From assembly GCA_963205025.1 (NCBI GenBank), contig CAUJHO010000087.1:1-50757 (forward strand): a DNA stretch of 50,757 nt, given 5' to 3'. Of the stretch, positions 34,352 to 43,236 are shown piece by piece; positions within the stretch are counted from its first letter, which is position 1, and every line of letters starts with the position of its first letter. Source of the stretch: Pseudomonadota bacterium. Its GTDB lineage: Bacteria > Pseudomonadota > Alphaproteobacteria > Caulobacterales > Caulobacteraceae. Below the pieces are notes generated by a model that was not told the DNA's origin, did no database searches, and was given only the letters and a program-made list of their open reading frames with translations. The translations under genes were made by a program, and so were the position numbers.

Positions 34352-35731
34352 CTAGCTCGCCGCCTTCCACCCCCGCATCGCCTCCATCGCCCTGAGGCTC
34401 TGAAGCCGCTTCTTGGCCCGGCCGCGCTCCTTGGGATGGATCTTGTTGCCGGCCTCATCGACCTTGGGCGCGGGCAGGGGCGGCAACAGGCCGTAGTTGA
34501 TGTTCATCGGCTGGAACTTGGAGCCTTCCAGGTGGCCGCCGGTGATATGCTCGACCAGGGCCCCGATGGCCGTCTCGGGCGGCGGTGGGGCCTGTTCCTT
34601 GCCGAGCGCCTGGGCGGCGGCGAGGCGACCGGTGAGCAGGCCCATGGCGGCGCTCTCGACATAGCCCTCCACCCCCGTGACTTGACCGGCGAAGCGCAGG
34701 CGCGGCATGGCCTTCATCCTTAGCTGTCGGTCCAGCAGTTTGGGGCTGTTCAGGAAGGTGTTGCGGTGCAGCCCGCCCAGCCGCGCGAACTGGGCGTCTT
34801 GCAGGCCGGGGATCATGCGGAAGACCTCGGCCTGCGCCCCGTGCTTCAGCTTGGTCTGGAAGCCGACCATGTTGAACAGGGTGCCCAGCGCATTGTCCTG
34901 CCTCAGCTGGACGATGGCGTGGGCCTTGACCAGCGGGTCGCGCGGATTGGTCAGGCCGACCGGCTTCATCGGGCCGTGGCGCAGGGTCTCGCGGCCGCGC
35001 TCGGCCATCACCTCGATGGGCAGGCAACCGTCGAAATAGGGGACGTTTTCCCAGTCCTTGAACTCGGCCTTGGGCCCGTCCAGCAGAGCGTCGATGAAGG
35101 CCTCATACTGGGCCTTGTCCATCGGACAGTTGACGTAGGCGGCGGCGTCGCCGCCCGGCCCGGCCTTGTCGTAGCGTGACTGACGCCAGGCGATGTCGAA
35201 GTCGATGCTGTCGGCGTGGACGATCGGCGCGATGGCATCGAAGAACGACAGGCTCTCTTCGCCCGTCAGCCTCAGGATCGCATCGGCCAGGGCGGGCGAG
35301 GTGAGGGGGCCGGTGGCCACGATCACATTGTCCCAGTCGGCGGGCGGCAGGCCGGCGACCTCCTCGCCCACGACCGTCACCTGCGGGTGCGCCAGAAGGC
35401 GCTCGGTCACCGCATTGGAAAAGCCGTCGCGGTCCACCGCCAGGGCACCGCCGGCGGGCACCTGATGGGCATCGCCGCAGGCCATGATCAGACTGTCCAG
35501 CAGCCGCATCTCGGCGTGCAACAGGCCGACGGCATTGTATTCCCAGTCGTCCGACCGGAACGAGTTGGAACAGACCAGTTCCGCCAGGCCTTCGGTGTGA
35601 TGGGCATCTGTTTTCACGCCGGCACGGCGCATCTCGTGCAGAACGACAGGCACGCCGGCATTGGCGATCTGCCAGGCGGCTTCGGAGCCGGCCAGGCCGC
35701 CCCCAATCACATGAACGGGTTTCACAGTCAT
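34352..35731 (-). CDS. trmFO: Methylenetetrahydrofolate-tRNA (uracil-54-C5-)-methyltransferase
   Basis: This 459-residue flavoenzyme makes ribothymidine at position 54 of tRNA using methylene-tetrahydrofolate and FADH2. The FAD-binding [11 protein letters not shown] starts at residue 10. The active-site segment [12 protein letters not shown] has Cys54, matching the enzyme family, and a second conserved Cys lies in YVNCPMD. The [17 protein letters not shown] segment near the end is typical of TrmFO. It starts at ATG 35731. The folate dependence ties it to thyA and folA elsewhere in the window. Confidence 0.95.
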   Translation of the reverse strand: MTVKPVHVIGGGLAGSEAAWQIANAGVPVVLHEMRRAGVKTDAHHTEGLAELVCSNSFRSDDWEYNAVGLLHAEMRLLDSLIMACGDAHQVPAGGALAVDRDGFSNAVTERLLAHPQVTVVGEEVAGLPPADWDNVIVATGPLTSPALADAILRLTGEESLSFFDAIAPIVHADSIDFDIAWRQSRYDKAGPGGDAAAYVNCPMDKAQYEAFIDALLDGPKAEFKDWENVPYFDGCLPIEVMAERGRETLRHGPMKPVGLTNPRDPLVKAHAIVQLRQDNALGTLFNMVGFQTKLKHGAQAEVFRMIPGLQDAQFARLGGLHRNTFLNSPKLLDRQLRMKAMPRLRFAGQVTGVEGYVESAAMGLLTGRLAAAQALGKEQAPPPPETAIGALVEHITGGHLEGSKFQPMNINYGLLPPLPAPKVDEAGNKIHPKERGRAKKRLQSLRAMEAMRGWKAAS

Positions 35732-35742
35732 GCGCCGCTCTT

Positions 35743-35837
35743 TAGAGCGCGTTCCGATAGGTGGGAACCGGTTATCGGACCAAAACGCGCGTCCCGGCGA
35801 CCTTGAGCCAGGGTCAAATTGATTCCGATTCAGGCGG
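35743..35837. repeat. Intergenic element with terminal inverted repeats
   Basis: A 95-bp element upstream of trmFO is bounded by TAGAGC (35743-35748) and GCTCTA (35832-35837). Inside is an imperfect palindrome: GCGCGTT-CCGATA (35747-35759) with TATCGG (35773-35778) and AACGCGC (35784-35790). It looks like the small dispersed palindromic repeats of alphaproteobacterial genomes. Other copies were not seen in this window. Confidence 0.45.
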
Positions 35838-35896
35838 CCCTGCTCTAGGAGGTTCCGGCGCGGGGTTGAGCCCCGTGTGTTGATTCTGGAGCGGCC

Positions 35897-36661
35897 ATGG
35901 TCGAACGCCTGAGCCTGAGACACAGCCTGCTGGAGGCGGCGCGGTTCACCCTGAGGGCGTGGCGCACCGCGCCGGTGGCCTGCGGATTGGTGACCCTGGC
36001 CCTGCTGTTTCCAGTGTTCCTGGCGGGCGGCGTGCCGGGCCTCGGGGTGGCGTTGCCTCTGGTGGCCGTTCAGGTCGCAGCGATGCTGCTGGGCTGGACC
36101 GGCCTGTTGCGCGCCGCCCAGGGTCGGTCGGGCTGGGCTGGAATGGGGCCTGATGTCTTGCGCGTGCTGGCGTCGGGCCTGTTGAGCGGGCTGTTTCTGG
36201 CCCTGGTGGTCATGGTGCTGGGCATTGTTCTGCTGGGGATCGCCGGAGCGACCGGCCTGGCGCCGGGCGACGACCTGACCATGGCGGCCCAGGCCGCGGT
36301 ATCCACCGGCGGGTGGAAAACCCTGGTCCTGCTGACGGTGCAGATCGCGGCGGCCCTGCTGGTCCTGACCCTGTCCGCGCGCCTGATGGTGGCCGGGCCG
36401 GCGACGGTGGCCCAGCGCCGCGTGATCTCCCTGGCCGCGCTGGGCTGGACGCGCGGCTCAGGCCTGCGACCGGCGGCGGGTCTGATTGCGGTGCTGCTGC
36501 CCTATGTGTCGCTGGCGCTCAGCGTGCTCCTGATGCCCTCTGCCTCGGCCTGGGTCGATGTCGGCTGGGCGCTCGTTCTCGGCTTCATCCAGATGCCGCT
36601 TCTGGCCGGCTATGCGACCGGCCTGTGGCGCGCGTCGCTCGCCCCGAAAGGTCCCTTATGA
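35897..36661 (+). CDS. Uncharacterised membrane protein
   Basis: This 254-residue protein has about six hydrophobic segments spread over its length, with basic residues at the N-terminus. It has no recognisable motif. Its stop overlaps the start of the following DJ-1/PfpI gene by four bases, so the two are coupled. High Leu, Val and Ala content suggests an inner-membrane protein. Confidence 0.75.
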   Translation: MVERLSLRHSLLEAARFTLRAWRTAPVACGLVTLALLFPVFLAGGVPGLGVALPLVAVQVAAMLLGWTGLLRAAQGRSGWAGMGPDVLRVLASGLLSGLFLALVVMVLGIVLLGIAGATGLAPGDDLTMAAQAAVSTGGWKTLVLLTVQIAAALLVLTLSARLMVAGPATVAQRRVISLAALGWTRGSGLRPAAGLIAVLLPYVSLALSVLLMPSASAWVDVGWALVLGFIQMPLLAGYATGLWRASLAPKGPL

Positions 36662-37269
36662 GCCCGTCCGTTGTCGTCCTTCTCCAGCCCGGTGCCGCTG
36701 ACTGGGAGATGGGGCCGGTCCTGCCCGTCCTGCAGGCCTATTTCGGGGCCAGGATCCGCACCGCCAGCCCGGACGGCAAGTCGGTCAGGACCATGGGCGG
36801 AGTCCTGGTCGATGTGGATACCGGCTATGACACCGCCGACATCCAGAATGCCGATCTGGTCGTCCTGATCGGGTCCGATGCCTGGATGACCTTCGAGGAT
36901 GATCCGCTGACGGCGCGTCTCAAGGCCCGCACGCAGGCCGGCGGTCGCACCGCAGCCATCTGTGCGGCCACCCTGGCCCTGGCGCGGGCAGGGGCCCTGG
37001 ACGCCCGGCCCCATACATCCAATTCCCAACCCTTCCTGTCGGAAAACGTCCCGACCTATGAGGGCAAGAGCACCTATCGGGACGTCGCCCATGCCGTTTC
37101 GGACGGTGTGGTGGTGACGGCCCCCGGGTCCGCCCCGGCCAGCTTTGCCGTTGCCTGTGCCGCCTTGCTGGACCCCACGCGCCAGGCCGAGGTGGTCGGC
37201 TACTGGAACATGGTTCGCGGTGAATTCGAGGCGCTGGGGGTCGAACTCGGTCCCATCTGGAAGGGCTGA
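36658..37269 (+). CDS. DJ-1/PfpI family protein
   Basis: This 203-residue protein has the DJ-1/PfpI (class I glutamine amidotransferase-like) fold. The nucleophile-elbow region reads AAICAATLALARAGALDARPHT, with a Cys that could be the catalytic or redox-sensing residue, and the Glu/Asp region ADWEMGPVL lies near the start. Members include chaperone-like glyoxalases and transcriptional repressor domains; the specific activity cannot be assigned. It is coupled to the upstream membrane protein through a four-base overlap. Confidence 0.85.
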   Translation: MSPSVVVLLQPGAADWEMGPVLPVLQAYFGARIRTASPDGKSVRTMGGVLVDVDTGYDTADIQNADLVVLIGSDAWMTFEDDPLTARLKARTQAGGRTAAICAATLALARAGALDARPHTSNSQPFLSENVPTYEGKSTYRDVAHAVSDGVVVTAPGSAPASFAVACAALLDPTRQAEVVGYWNMVRGEFEALGVELGPIWKG

Positions 37270-37469
37270 TTTCGGCCAGATGGCCTGAAATTCACGCCGT
37301 GCCGCCGATCCAACGCGGTTCTGCCGCGAATCTGCCGCATGAAACCTTTGTAAAATGGTGTCGTGCTACTTTCGGGGGGTCGCACCTGTCCCCACATGGC
37401 CGTTGCGGCACAGAACGTCGTCCGGAGGCAGTTTGCCGGACTTTGCCGTAACCCCCTTGGGCCCTGGAC

Positions 37470-37892
37470 ATGACGCTGGCCATGACGATCGAGACCGCCG
37501 CCCTGCCGACCCTCAGACGGGATCGGATGCGTGTGGGGCTGTTCGGTCGGGTCCTGCGCGTGCTCGCCATGATCGGCGGGGGATTGCTGGTGCTGCTGGG
37601 CCTGCTGATCGCACCCTTGCCGGGACCGTTCGGCCTGCCCATCGCCGTCGTCGGCATGATGCTGGTTCTCCGGAACTCCTATTGGGCCAAGCGTCAGTTC
37701 ATCCGGATGCAGCAGGCGCGCCCGAACTGGGTCATGCCGGTGCGCCGCCTGATGCGCCGCCGGCCCGAGTTTGCGCCGGTGTTCTGGCAGCAGACGCTGC
37801 GCCTTGAACGCCTGTTGCTGAGCCGCAGCCAGAGGGTGCTGGGGCGCTGGCGCCGCCAGTTGCGGGCCGGATTTCGGCGCGTCCGCCCCTAG
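37470..37892 (+). CDS. PGPGW-type small membrane protein
   Basis: This 140-residue protein resembles putative transmembrane PGPGW-domain proteins: a hydrophobic hairpin around GGGLLVLLGLLIAPLPGPFGLP (written in part) and PIAVVGMMLVLRNS, followed by a very basic C-terminal half with RRLMRRRP and many Arg residues. Function unknown. The start could be ATG 37470 or 37482. Confidence 0.75.
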   Translation: MTLAMTIETAALPTLRRDRMRVGLFGRVLRVLAMIGGGLLVLLGLLIAPLPGPFGLPIAVVGMMLVLRNSYWAKRQFIRMQQARPNWVMPVRRLMRRRPEFAPVFWQQTLRLERLLLSRSQRVLGRWRRQLRAGFRRVRP

Positions 37893-38122
37893 ATCGACCT
37901 GTGGGCGGCGCGGATTCGCGCCTCGGTCGCAACCATTTGAACAACGGCGATTTCCCTTGAACCGCGAAAACGGCTAAGGTCGCCTTACGTCGATTTGTGG
38001 ACGCGAGCTTTTCGCCGCCGAGCCGAACTTCCGACGACAGAGCGCGTGCCCACCTTACCAGCGTGGCGAGGCCGCTCTCGTTCCTGTGCCTCTGCGACGG
38101 CCACGCGCAGAAGGAGACAGAT

Positions 38123-38629
38123 ATGATCTCTCGCGTTCAGAAGGGCATGATTGCCGGCTGTGTCGCCACAGTCGTTGTGTCGGTCGTCGATCTGGCGGCG
38201 ACCGTGATCCAGAACATGATGCAGGCGTCGGGGTCGGGGCGGGCCTTCTACAGTTTCGCCGCCCTGCTGACGACGATGGCGAGCGAGGTTTTCGGGTCGG
38301 GCCTGGGCAATGTCTGGGTTGGCTGGCTGATCCACCTGCTGGTCGGCAGCCTGATCCTGGGCCCGGCGTTTGCCGTGCTTGCGCCCCGCCTGCCAACGGA
38401 CACGCCGGCGACCAAGGGCATCCTGTTCGCCGTCGGCACATGGTTGATCATGTGCGTGACCGTCATGCCGCTGGCCGGCCTCGGCATCTTCGGGCTTGGC
38501 GCGGGTTTCGGTACCATGGCCTGGATGCTGGTGATCAATGTCATCTTCGGCATCGTCCTGGGCCGCGTTTTCGACAGGCTGCACGGCGACACCGGGCATC
38601 TGAGGCGGCACCTGCCAATCGCCGAGTAG
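38123..38629 (+). CDS. Uncharacterised four-helix membrane protein
   Basis: This 168-residue inner-membrane protein has about four hydrophobic segments and a short basic tail. It resembles small membrane proteins in the DUF6789 group, but I am not certain. ATG 38123 has AAGGAG at 6-base spacing. The 230 bases before it contain no gene; I see only a GC-poor patch near 37940-37980. Confidence 0.75.
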   Translation: MISRVQKGMIAGCVATVVVSVVDLAATVIQNMMQASGSGRAFYSFAALLTTMASEVFGSGLGNVWVGWLIHLLVGSLILGPAFAVLAPRLPTDTPATKGILFAVGTWLIMCVTVMPLAGLGIFGLGAGFGTMAWMLVINVIFGIVLGRVFDRLHGDTGHLRRHLPIAE

Positions 38630-38636
38630 CGGCGCA

Positions 38637-38671
38637 CAAACAAAAAGGCCCGAAGCGGGCGCTCCGGGCCT
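38637..38671 (-). terminator. Rho-independent terminator of the ATP synthase F0 operon
   Basis: On the minus strand a stem AGGCCCG pairs with CGGGCCT (38671-38665 with 38652-38646) and is followed by TTTTTGTTTG. It lies 25 bases past the stop of atpF (38696), at the end of the minus-strand F0 operon. Confidence 0.85.
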
Positions 38672-38695
38672 GATCGCAGGGGTGGCAAGTGGCCA

Positions 38696-39208
38696 CTAGT
38701 TGAGGCGCGAGCCGATCTGGCCGATGGCCTGGTCGATCAGCGGATCGGTCGAACCGGAGGCCAGACGCGCCGCCAGGACACGCTCGGCGGCGGCGGCGGC
38801 CTGTTCGGCGGCGGCGGCCTTGACCTCGGCGGTGGCCTGGGCCTCGGCCTGGGCGATCCGGCGCTCGGCCAGGGCTTCGCGGCGCGCGATGCTCTCGACC
38901 AGACGCGCTTCGGCCTCGACCTGGAGGCGTTCGGCCTCTTCCTCGGCGGCCTTCAGCATGGCCTTGGCCTGGGCCTCAGCCTCGACGCGCTCACCACGCA
39001 GCTTTTCCAGCATGGCCTGGGCTTCAGTGCGTAGGCGCGCAGCCTCGTCCAGATCGGACTGGATCTTGGCGGCCTTGGCATCGAGGGCGGATCCGACAGT
39101 GCGGAATGCGCCGGCGCGCCAGGCGACCAGGAAGAACAGGGCCAGGGCGACCGCAACCCAGAGCTCCGGGTTGGACAGGTCGTAGAGATGCGGATTGAAG
39201 AATTCCAT
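38696..39208 (-). CDS. atpF: ATP synthase F0 subunit b
   Basis: This 170-residue subunit has one N-terminal membrane helix (about residues 11-30, LWVAVALALFFLVAWRAGA) and a long, highly charged coiled coil rich in Glu, Ala and Arg that forms the peripheral stalk. It lies one base from the b' gene and is the last gene of the F0 operon. Confidence 0.95.
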   Translation of the reverse strand: MEFFNPHLYDLSNPELWVAVALALFFLVAWRAGAFRTVGSALDAKAAKIQSDLDEAARLRTEAQAMLEKLRGERVEAEAQAKAMLKAAEEEAERLQVEAEARLVESIARREALAERRIAQAEAQATAEVKAAAAEQAAAAAERVLAARLASGSTDPLIDQAIGQIGSRLN

Positions 39209-39780
39209 CAGGCGGCTCCCTTGGCCGCGGTCAGCTCGGCGGCCGAGGCCGTCTTGCCGGTCAGCTTCTCGACGATGGCCTTGGTGGTGTCGTCCGCGAC
39301 CGTGCCGACCTGCGCCATGGCCGTGTCGCGCATCTTGGCGATGCGGCCTTCGGCCTCGGCCACGCGGTCGGCCAGTTCGGCTTCGCGGGCGGCAGAGCGC
39401 TTGGCGATGTCTTCGGCGACGCGGGCCTTGGCGGCTCCAGCATTGCGACGGGCCGAGGCGCGGGCCTCAGCCAGTTCGCCATGGGCGGCATCGGCCTGAT
39501 TCTGGGCTTCGGCCTGAACGCGGCGAGCATCCTCGATGGCCCCGCTGATAGTCTCGGCACGGGCATCGAAGACCTTGCGCATACGCGGCGCGAAGATCTT
39601 GGCGACCAGGAGGTAGAGAACAAGGAACAGGAAGACCAGATAGACGATCTGGCCAAACCAGTGCTGGAACTCGAATTGCGGCAGGCCGCCGCCCGAGCCG
39701 TGTTCGGCTGCGGTCGAGGCGTGCGTTTCGCCCGGAGCGCCGTGGGCGTCGGGCGAGGCGGGGGCGTGAGGATCAGCCAT
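39208..39780 (-). CDS. atpX: ATP synthase F0 subunit b'
   Basis: This 190-residue protein has a disordered N-terminus rich in Ala, Gly and His, a membrane helix near residues 48-70 (IVYLVFLFLVLYLLVAKIF), and a long coiled coil. In alphaproteobacteria, b and b' form a heterodimeric stalk. Its stop overlaps the start of the next gene by one base. Confidence 0.93.
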   Translation of the reverse strand: MADPHAPASPDAHGAPGETHASTAAEHGSGGGLPQFEFQHWFGQIVYLVFLFLVLYLLVAKIFAPRMRKVFDARAETISGAIEDARRVQAEAQNQADAAHGELAEARASARRNAGAAKARVAEDIAKRSAAREAELADRVAEAEGRIAKMRDTAMAQVGTVADDTTKAIVEKLTGKTASAAELTAAKGAA

Positions 39781-39842
39781 CGGTCTCTACGTCAGAAAAG
39801 GCAGGGCGACGGTCGGCACGAGGCCGACCGCCAGATACCGGA

Positions 39843-40067
39843 TTACGAAATCCAGATCAGGATGCCCATGACGAAGGCCAGGATGCCCAGGGCTTCGGCC
39901 AGGGCGGCGCCGACGAACAGGTTACCCACCTGCGAGGCGGCGGCCGACGGGTTGCGAAGGGCACCCGCGACGAAGTTGCCGAAGATGTTGCCGACGCCGA
40001 TGCCGGCACCGATCATGCCCGACATCGCGATGCCGGCGCCGATGAGCTTAGCGGCTTCTGCTTCCAT
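39843..40067 (-). CDS. atpE: ATP synthase F0 subunit c
   Basis: This 74-residue hairpin of two membrane helices makes the proton-carrying ring. The loop RNP motif is at residues 38-40, and the proton-binding Glu58 is in LAEALG in helix 2. The glycine-rich first helix fits the ring geometry. Confidence 0.97.
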   Translation of the reverse strand: MEAEAAKLIGAGIAMSGMIGAGIGVGNIFGNFVAGALRNPSAAASQVGNLFVGAALAEALGILAFVMGILIWIS

Positions 40068-40115
40068 GGTTCTCTAAGTCCTAGTTGGTCGTTGGTGGAA
40101 AGGAGCTGGGTGGCC

Positions 40116-40889
40116 TTAGTGGCCGTGGCCCAGGTTGACCACATCATTGAGATAGATGCAGGTCAGAACGGCGAAGACGAAGGCCTGAAGGAAGGCCACG
40201 AGGAATTCCAGGGCGGTCAGGCCCACGGTCATGCCCAGCGACAGCGGGGCAATGAAGAAGCCGGCGGCACCGGCCGCACCGATGACGGCGGTGGCGACGA
40301 AGCCGGCGAACACCTTCAGCGCGATGTGGCCGCCCATCATGTTGCCGAACAGACGCAGCATCAGGGTGATGGGGCGCAGCATGAAGGAGAAGAACTCGAT
40401 CAGCCCGACGACCGGGCGCATCACCAGGGGCGCGCCGGTCGGCCAGAATAGCTTGAAGAAGCCCAGACCGTTTTTGGCGAAGCCGACGACCAGGACCAGT
40501 CCGAAGGTCAGGAGCGCGAAGGTCGCGGTCACGGCCAGCTGCGATGTGGCGGTGAAGCTGAGGAACATCCCCAGGATGTTCATCGCCAGGATGAACAGGA
40601 AGATCGAGAAGACGAAGGGGAAGTACTTCTTGCCGTCATGGCCGATGATCGAGTCGGTCATGTTGTCGATCATGCCGAACAAGGTTTCCCCCACCGATTG
40701 CAGGCGACCCGGCACGACCTTGGCCCCCGAGGTGACGATGGCCAGGAAGGCGACGATCACGGCGAAGCCGATCGTCATGGCGACATGCGAATTGGTGATG
40801 GCCAGGTCGACGTGGCCGATGCCCGGAAGGGTCACATCGGGCAGGTCCACGATCTTCTGGATCTGGAACTGGTGAAGCGGATCAGCCAT
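40116..40889 (-). CDS. atpB: ATP synthase F0 subunit a
   Basis: This 257-residue membrane protein forms the proton half-channels beside the c ring. It has five to six hydrophobic segments, and the essential Arg lies in LMLRLFGNMMGGH. It starts five bases after the atpI stop. Confidence 0.96.
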   Translation of the reverse strand: MADPLHQFQIQKIVDLPDVTLPGIGHVDLAITNSHVAMTIGFAVIVAFLAIVTSGAKVVPGRLQSVGETLFGMIDNMTDSIIGHDGKKYFPFVFSIFLFILAMNILGMFLSFTATSQLAVTATFALLTFGLVLVVGFAKNGLGFFKLFWPTGAPLVMRPVVGLIEFFSFMLRPITLMLRLFGNMMGGHIALKVFAGFVATAVIGAAGAAGFFIAPLSLGMTVGLTALEFLVAFLQAFVFAVLTCIYLNDVVNLGHGH

Positions 40890-40894
40890 CGGTC

Positions 40895-41260
40895 CTAAGC
40901 GTCTTCTTCGTCTTCGTCGTCAAAGGGGACGGCCTGCGGCACGACCCCGGCTTGTTCGGCTTCGGCCTGGATTCGCTTGGCGGTCCGCCAGGCCATCCAG
41001 ACCGAAAGGGCGAAGCCCAGAAGGACCCCGCTGAGAATTCCGACCGGCGCGGTCCCGGCGAAATGGTCGATGCCGAAACCCACCGCGATCCCAAGAAGCA
41101 CGCCGCCGAACAGATCGGCGATGATCTTCCACGCCTGGCTGGCTGCCCGTTGTCCCGCCAGTTCCTGGGAGAGACGGCTTTCGGTCCGTCTTTCCAAGGC
41201 GTCAGCCTGCTCGTTGAGGCGTTTGATCGCCTCTTCGCGCGATTCAGGTGGCGTTGACAT
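40895..41260 (-). CDS. atpI: ATP synthase protein I (AtpI)
   Basis: This 121-residue protein has a charged N-terminus and two membrane helices (about residues 45-85), followed by a Glu/Asp-rich tail. AtpI helps assemble the c ring. It is the first gene of the F0 operon. The F1 genes (atpHAGDC) are not in this window, which is the usual split in alphaproteobacteria. Confidence 0.9.
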   Translation of the reverse strand: MSTPPESREEAIKRLNEQADALERRTESRLSQELAGQRAASQAWKIIADLFGGVLLGIAVGFGIDHFAGTAPVGILSGVLLGFALSVWMAWRTAKRIQAEAEQAGVVPQAVPFDDEDEEDA

Positions 41261-41318
41261 TGTGATAGCCGCTCAGCGCCCCGACGCGAGCGCCGGAGGG
41301 GGTCTGAAATCGGCGCGG

Positions 41319-41347
41319 AACCTATCCGCGCGACCGCCAATGGTCAA
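41319..41347 (-). promoter_or_regulatory. Predicted promoter of the atp operon
   Basis: On the minus strand TTGACC (41347-41342) and TAGGTT (41324-41319) are separated by 17 bases, about 60 bases before the atpI start. The -10 match is modest. Confidence 0.4.
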
Positions 41348-41421
41348 GGGCAGCGGGCGAGGATTTAGGCGATTGATTTTGCGGGAATTTTGAAGCTCTC
41401 CACAGCGGGAGAGCGGTCCGA

Positions 41422-41496
41422 TGGCTCCGCAGGTAGGATTCGAACCTACGACCAGCCGATTAACAGTCGGCTGCTCTACCACTGAGCTACTGCGGA
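41422..41496 (-). tRNA. tRNA-Asn (anticodon GTT)
   Basis: On the minus strand: acceptor TCCGCAG/CTGCGGA, D-arm GCTC/GAGC, anticodon stem GCCGA/TCGGC with loop CTGTTAA (anticodon GTT), T-arm GTAGG-TTCGAAT-CCTAC, encoded CCA. The region from 41261 to 41664 holds no protein gene; besides this tRNA it has the atp promoter and one terminator-like hairpin. Confidence 0.97.
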
Positions 41497-41555
41497 TCAG
41501 GGCGCATCGGAGGCGGGCCTATAGCAGCCCTGAAACGGACCGCGCAAGCGTCGCC

Positions 41556-41586
41556 AAAAAAAGAGCCCGACCAGAGGCCGGGCTTT
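41556..41586 (-). terminator. Terminator-like hairpin upstream of tRNA-Asn
   Basis: On the minus strand AGCCCGGCC pairs with GGTCGGGCT (one mismatch) and is followed by CTTTTTTT. It stands between the tRNA-Asn gene and the divergent methyltransferase gene, where no minus-strand gene lies upstream. It may stop antisense transcription. Confidence 0.5.
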
Positions 41587-41664
41587 GTGAGTCTTGTGAT
41601 GGGGTGTCTCCAAGAGAGAAGAAGACAAGAGCCAAAAGGCGCTGATTTGGTTAAGGGCCGGTAA

Positions 41665-42456
41665 ATGCCGATTCTCCGCATCGATCATCCCTCGGACCCC
41701 CGAATCGAGGCCTACCGCCATGTCCGCGATCGCGACCTGGCGGGGCGCGAGGGCCTGTTCGTGGCCGAAGGCGAGGTGGTGCTCAGGCATCTGGTCGGGC
41801 CGCTCAGCCGGTTTCCGGTCGATTCGGTGCTGGTGGCCGAATCGCGCCTGGGCGGACTGGAGACGTTGCTGCGGCCCTTGAATGCGCCTGTCTATGTGGC
41901 GTCCCAGGCGGTGATGGATACCATCGTCGGCTTTCCCATCCATCGCGGGATCCTGGCGATGGGCCGGCGCGGTGAGGGGGCCGTCCTGGCCGAGGTCGCG
42001 GCGTCACCGGGACCCGACGATGTGATTCTGGCCGCCGTCGGGATCGGTAATCACGACAATATGGGCGGGCTGTTCCGGGCGGCGGCGGCCTTCGGCGCGC
42101 GGGCCGTGGTGCTGGATTCCACCTCATGTGATCCGCTCTATCGAAAGGCCATCCGCGTCTCGGTCGGGGCCAGCCTGATCCAGCCCTTCGTGCGACTGGG
42201 GGCGCACGACGACATGGTTTCGGTTCTGGAGCGGGCCGGGTTCGCATGCTGGGCCCTGACCCCGAGCGGGGGAGCCCTCCTGCGCGACGCCGTGCCGACG
42301 GGGCCGACGGCCCTGATCGTCGGATCTGAGGGGCCGGGCTTGCCACAGGCCATGTTGCGGCGGTGCCGGGGGATCGCCATCCCGATGGCGGCGGGATTCG
42401 ATTCGCTGAACGTGGCGACGGCGGCGGCCATCGCGCTTCACCATTTAGGCGGTTAG
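41665..42456 (+). CDS. SpoU/TrmH family RNA 2'-O-methyltransferase
   Basis: This 263-residue enzyme has an N-terminal substrate-binding domain and a C-terminal SPOUT knot. Motif 1 is GNHDNMGGLFRAAAAFGARAVVL (shown in part: IGNHDNMGGLFR), motif 2 GPTALIVGSEGPGL, and motif 3 MAAGFDSLNVATAAAIAL. SpoU enzymes methylate ribose in tRNA or rRNA; the target here is not known. It overlaps the convergent ygfZ gene by 12 bases. Confidence 0.92.
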   Translation: MPILRIDHPSDPRIEAYRHVRDRDLAGREGLFVAEGEVVLRHLVGPLSRFPVDSVLVAESRLGGLETLLRPLNAPVYVASQAVMDTIVGFPIHRGILAMGRRGEGAVLAEVAASPGPDDVILAAVGIGNHDNMGGLFRAAAAFGARAVVLDSTSCDPLYRKAIRVSVGASLIQPFVRLGAHDDMVSVLERAGFACWALTPSGGALLRDAVPTGPTALIVGSEGPGLPQAMLRRCRGIAIPMAAGFDSLNVATAAAIALHHLGG

Positions 42457-43227
42457 CACCAGCCAGTCCGGCAGGTCGACCCTGACCGGGCGGCCCGCAG
42501 CGGTGAGGTCTCCGGCAAGCCGGTCCAGCCGCAGCATGGCCATGGCGACGCCGTCCAGTCCGCCGCGAACCTCTCCGGCCCTGAGGTCGCCGTTGAGGAT
42601 TTCGGTTCCCATCGCCGGTGGCGTTCCGTCGAACCGGATCGGGACGAGCCGGGACTTGATCCTGCCGCGCCGCTTCATGCGCGAGGTGACCTCCTGGCCG
42701 ATGAAACAGCCCTTCTGGAAGTCGATGCCGTTCAGCAGATCCAGGTCGCAGTCGATCGGATAGTCCGAATCCACAATGTAATCCTCGGTGTCAGGCACGC
42801 CGTGCGCCAGGCCGTGGGCGCGCCAGGCCTCCGGCCCGGCGTCGGCTTCGGCGGGCCCGGGGCTGCGCCTGCCGAGGCCCGGCAGGCGCGGGTCGCTCGG
42901 CCATTCGGGCCGGGCGTCGCCCCAGGCGGCCAAGACCGGGCGCGGGTCGGTCTCGATCTGGACGGCGAGGCGCAGGCGGTACAGGCGCAGGCGTCGGATC
43001 AGGTCGTCGCGCTGGATCGCGGCACAGTCGATCAGCACGGCCTCGGCTCGCCCGAACAGGAAGAGATCAAAGAGCAGCCGACCCTGGGGGCCGAGCAGCG
43101 CGCCATAGCGGACCTCGCCGTCCGCCAGGGTGGTGACGTCCTGGGTGAGCAGGTTGTGCAGGAAGGATCGACAGTCCGGCCCCGAAACGGAGATCAGGGC
43201 GCGGGTGTCCAGGCGGGCGACGGGCAT
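42445..43227 (-). CDS. ygfZ: YgfZ/IBA57-like folate-binding protein
   Basis: This 260-residue protein is related to GcvT and to the mitochondrial IBA57, which helps maintain iron-sulfur enzymes. It has the signature KGCFIGQEVTSRMKRRG near residue 170 and the C-terminal GcvT-like domain. Its start is ATG 43227. Confidence 0.9.
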   Translation of the reverse strand: MPVARLDTRALISVSGPDCRSFLHNLLTQDVTTLADGEVRYGALLGPQGRLLFDLFLFGRAEAVLIDCAAIQRDDLIRRLRLYRLRLAVQIETDPRPVLAAWGDARPEWPSDPRLPGLGRRSPGPAEADAGPEAWRAHGLAHGVPDTEDYIVDSDYPIDCDLDLLNGIDFQKGCFIGQEVTSRMKRRGRIKSRLVPIRFDGTPPAMGTEILNGDLRAGEVRGGLDGVAMAMLRLDRLAGDLTAAGRPVRVDLPDWLVLTA

Positions 43228-43236
43228 GACGTCTAT

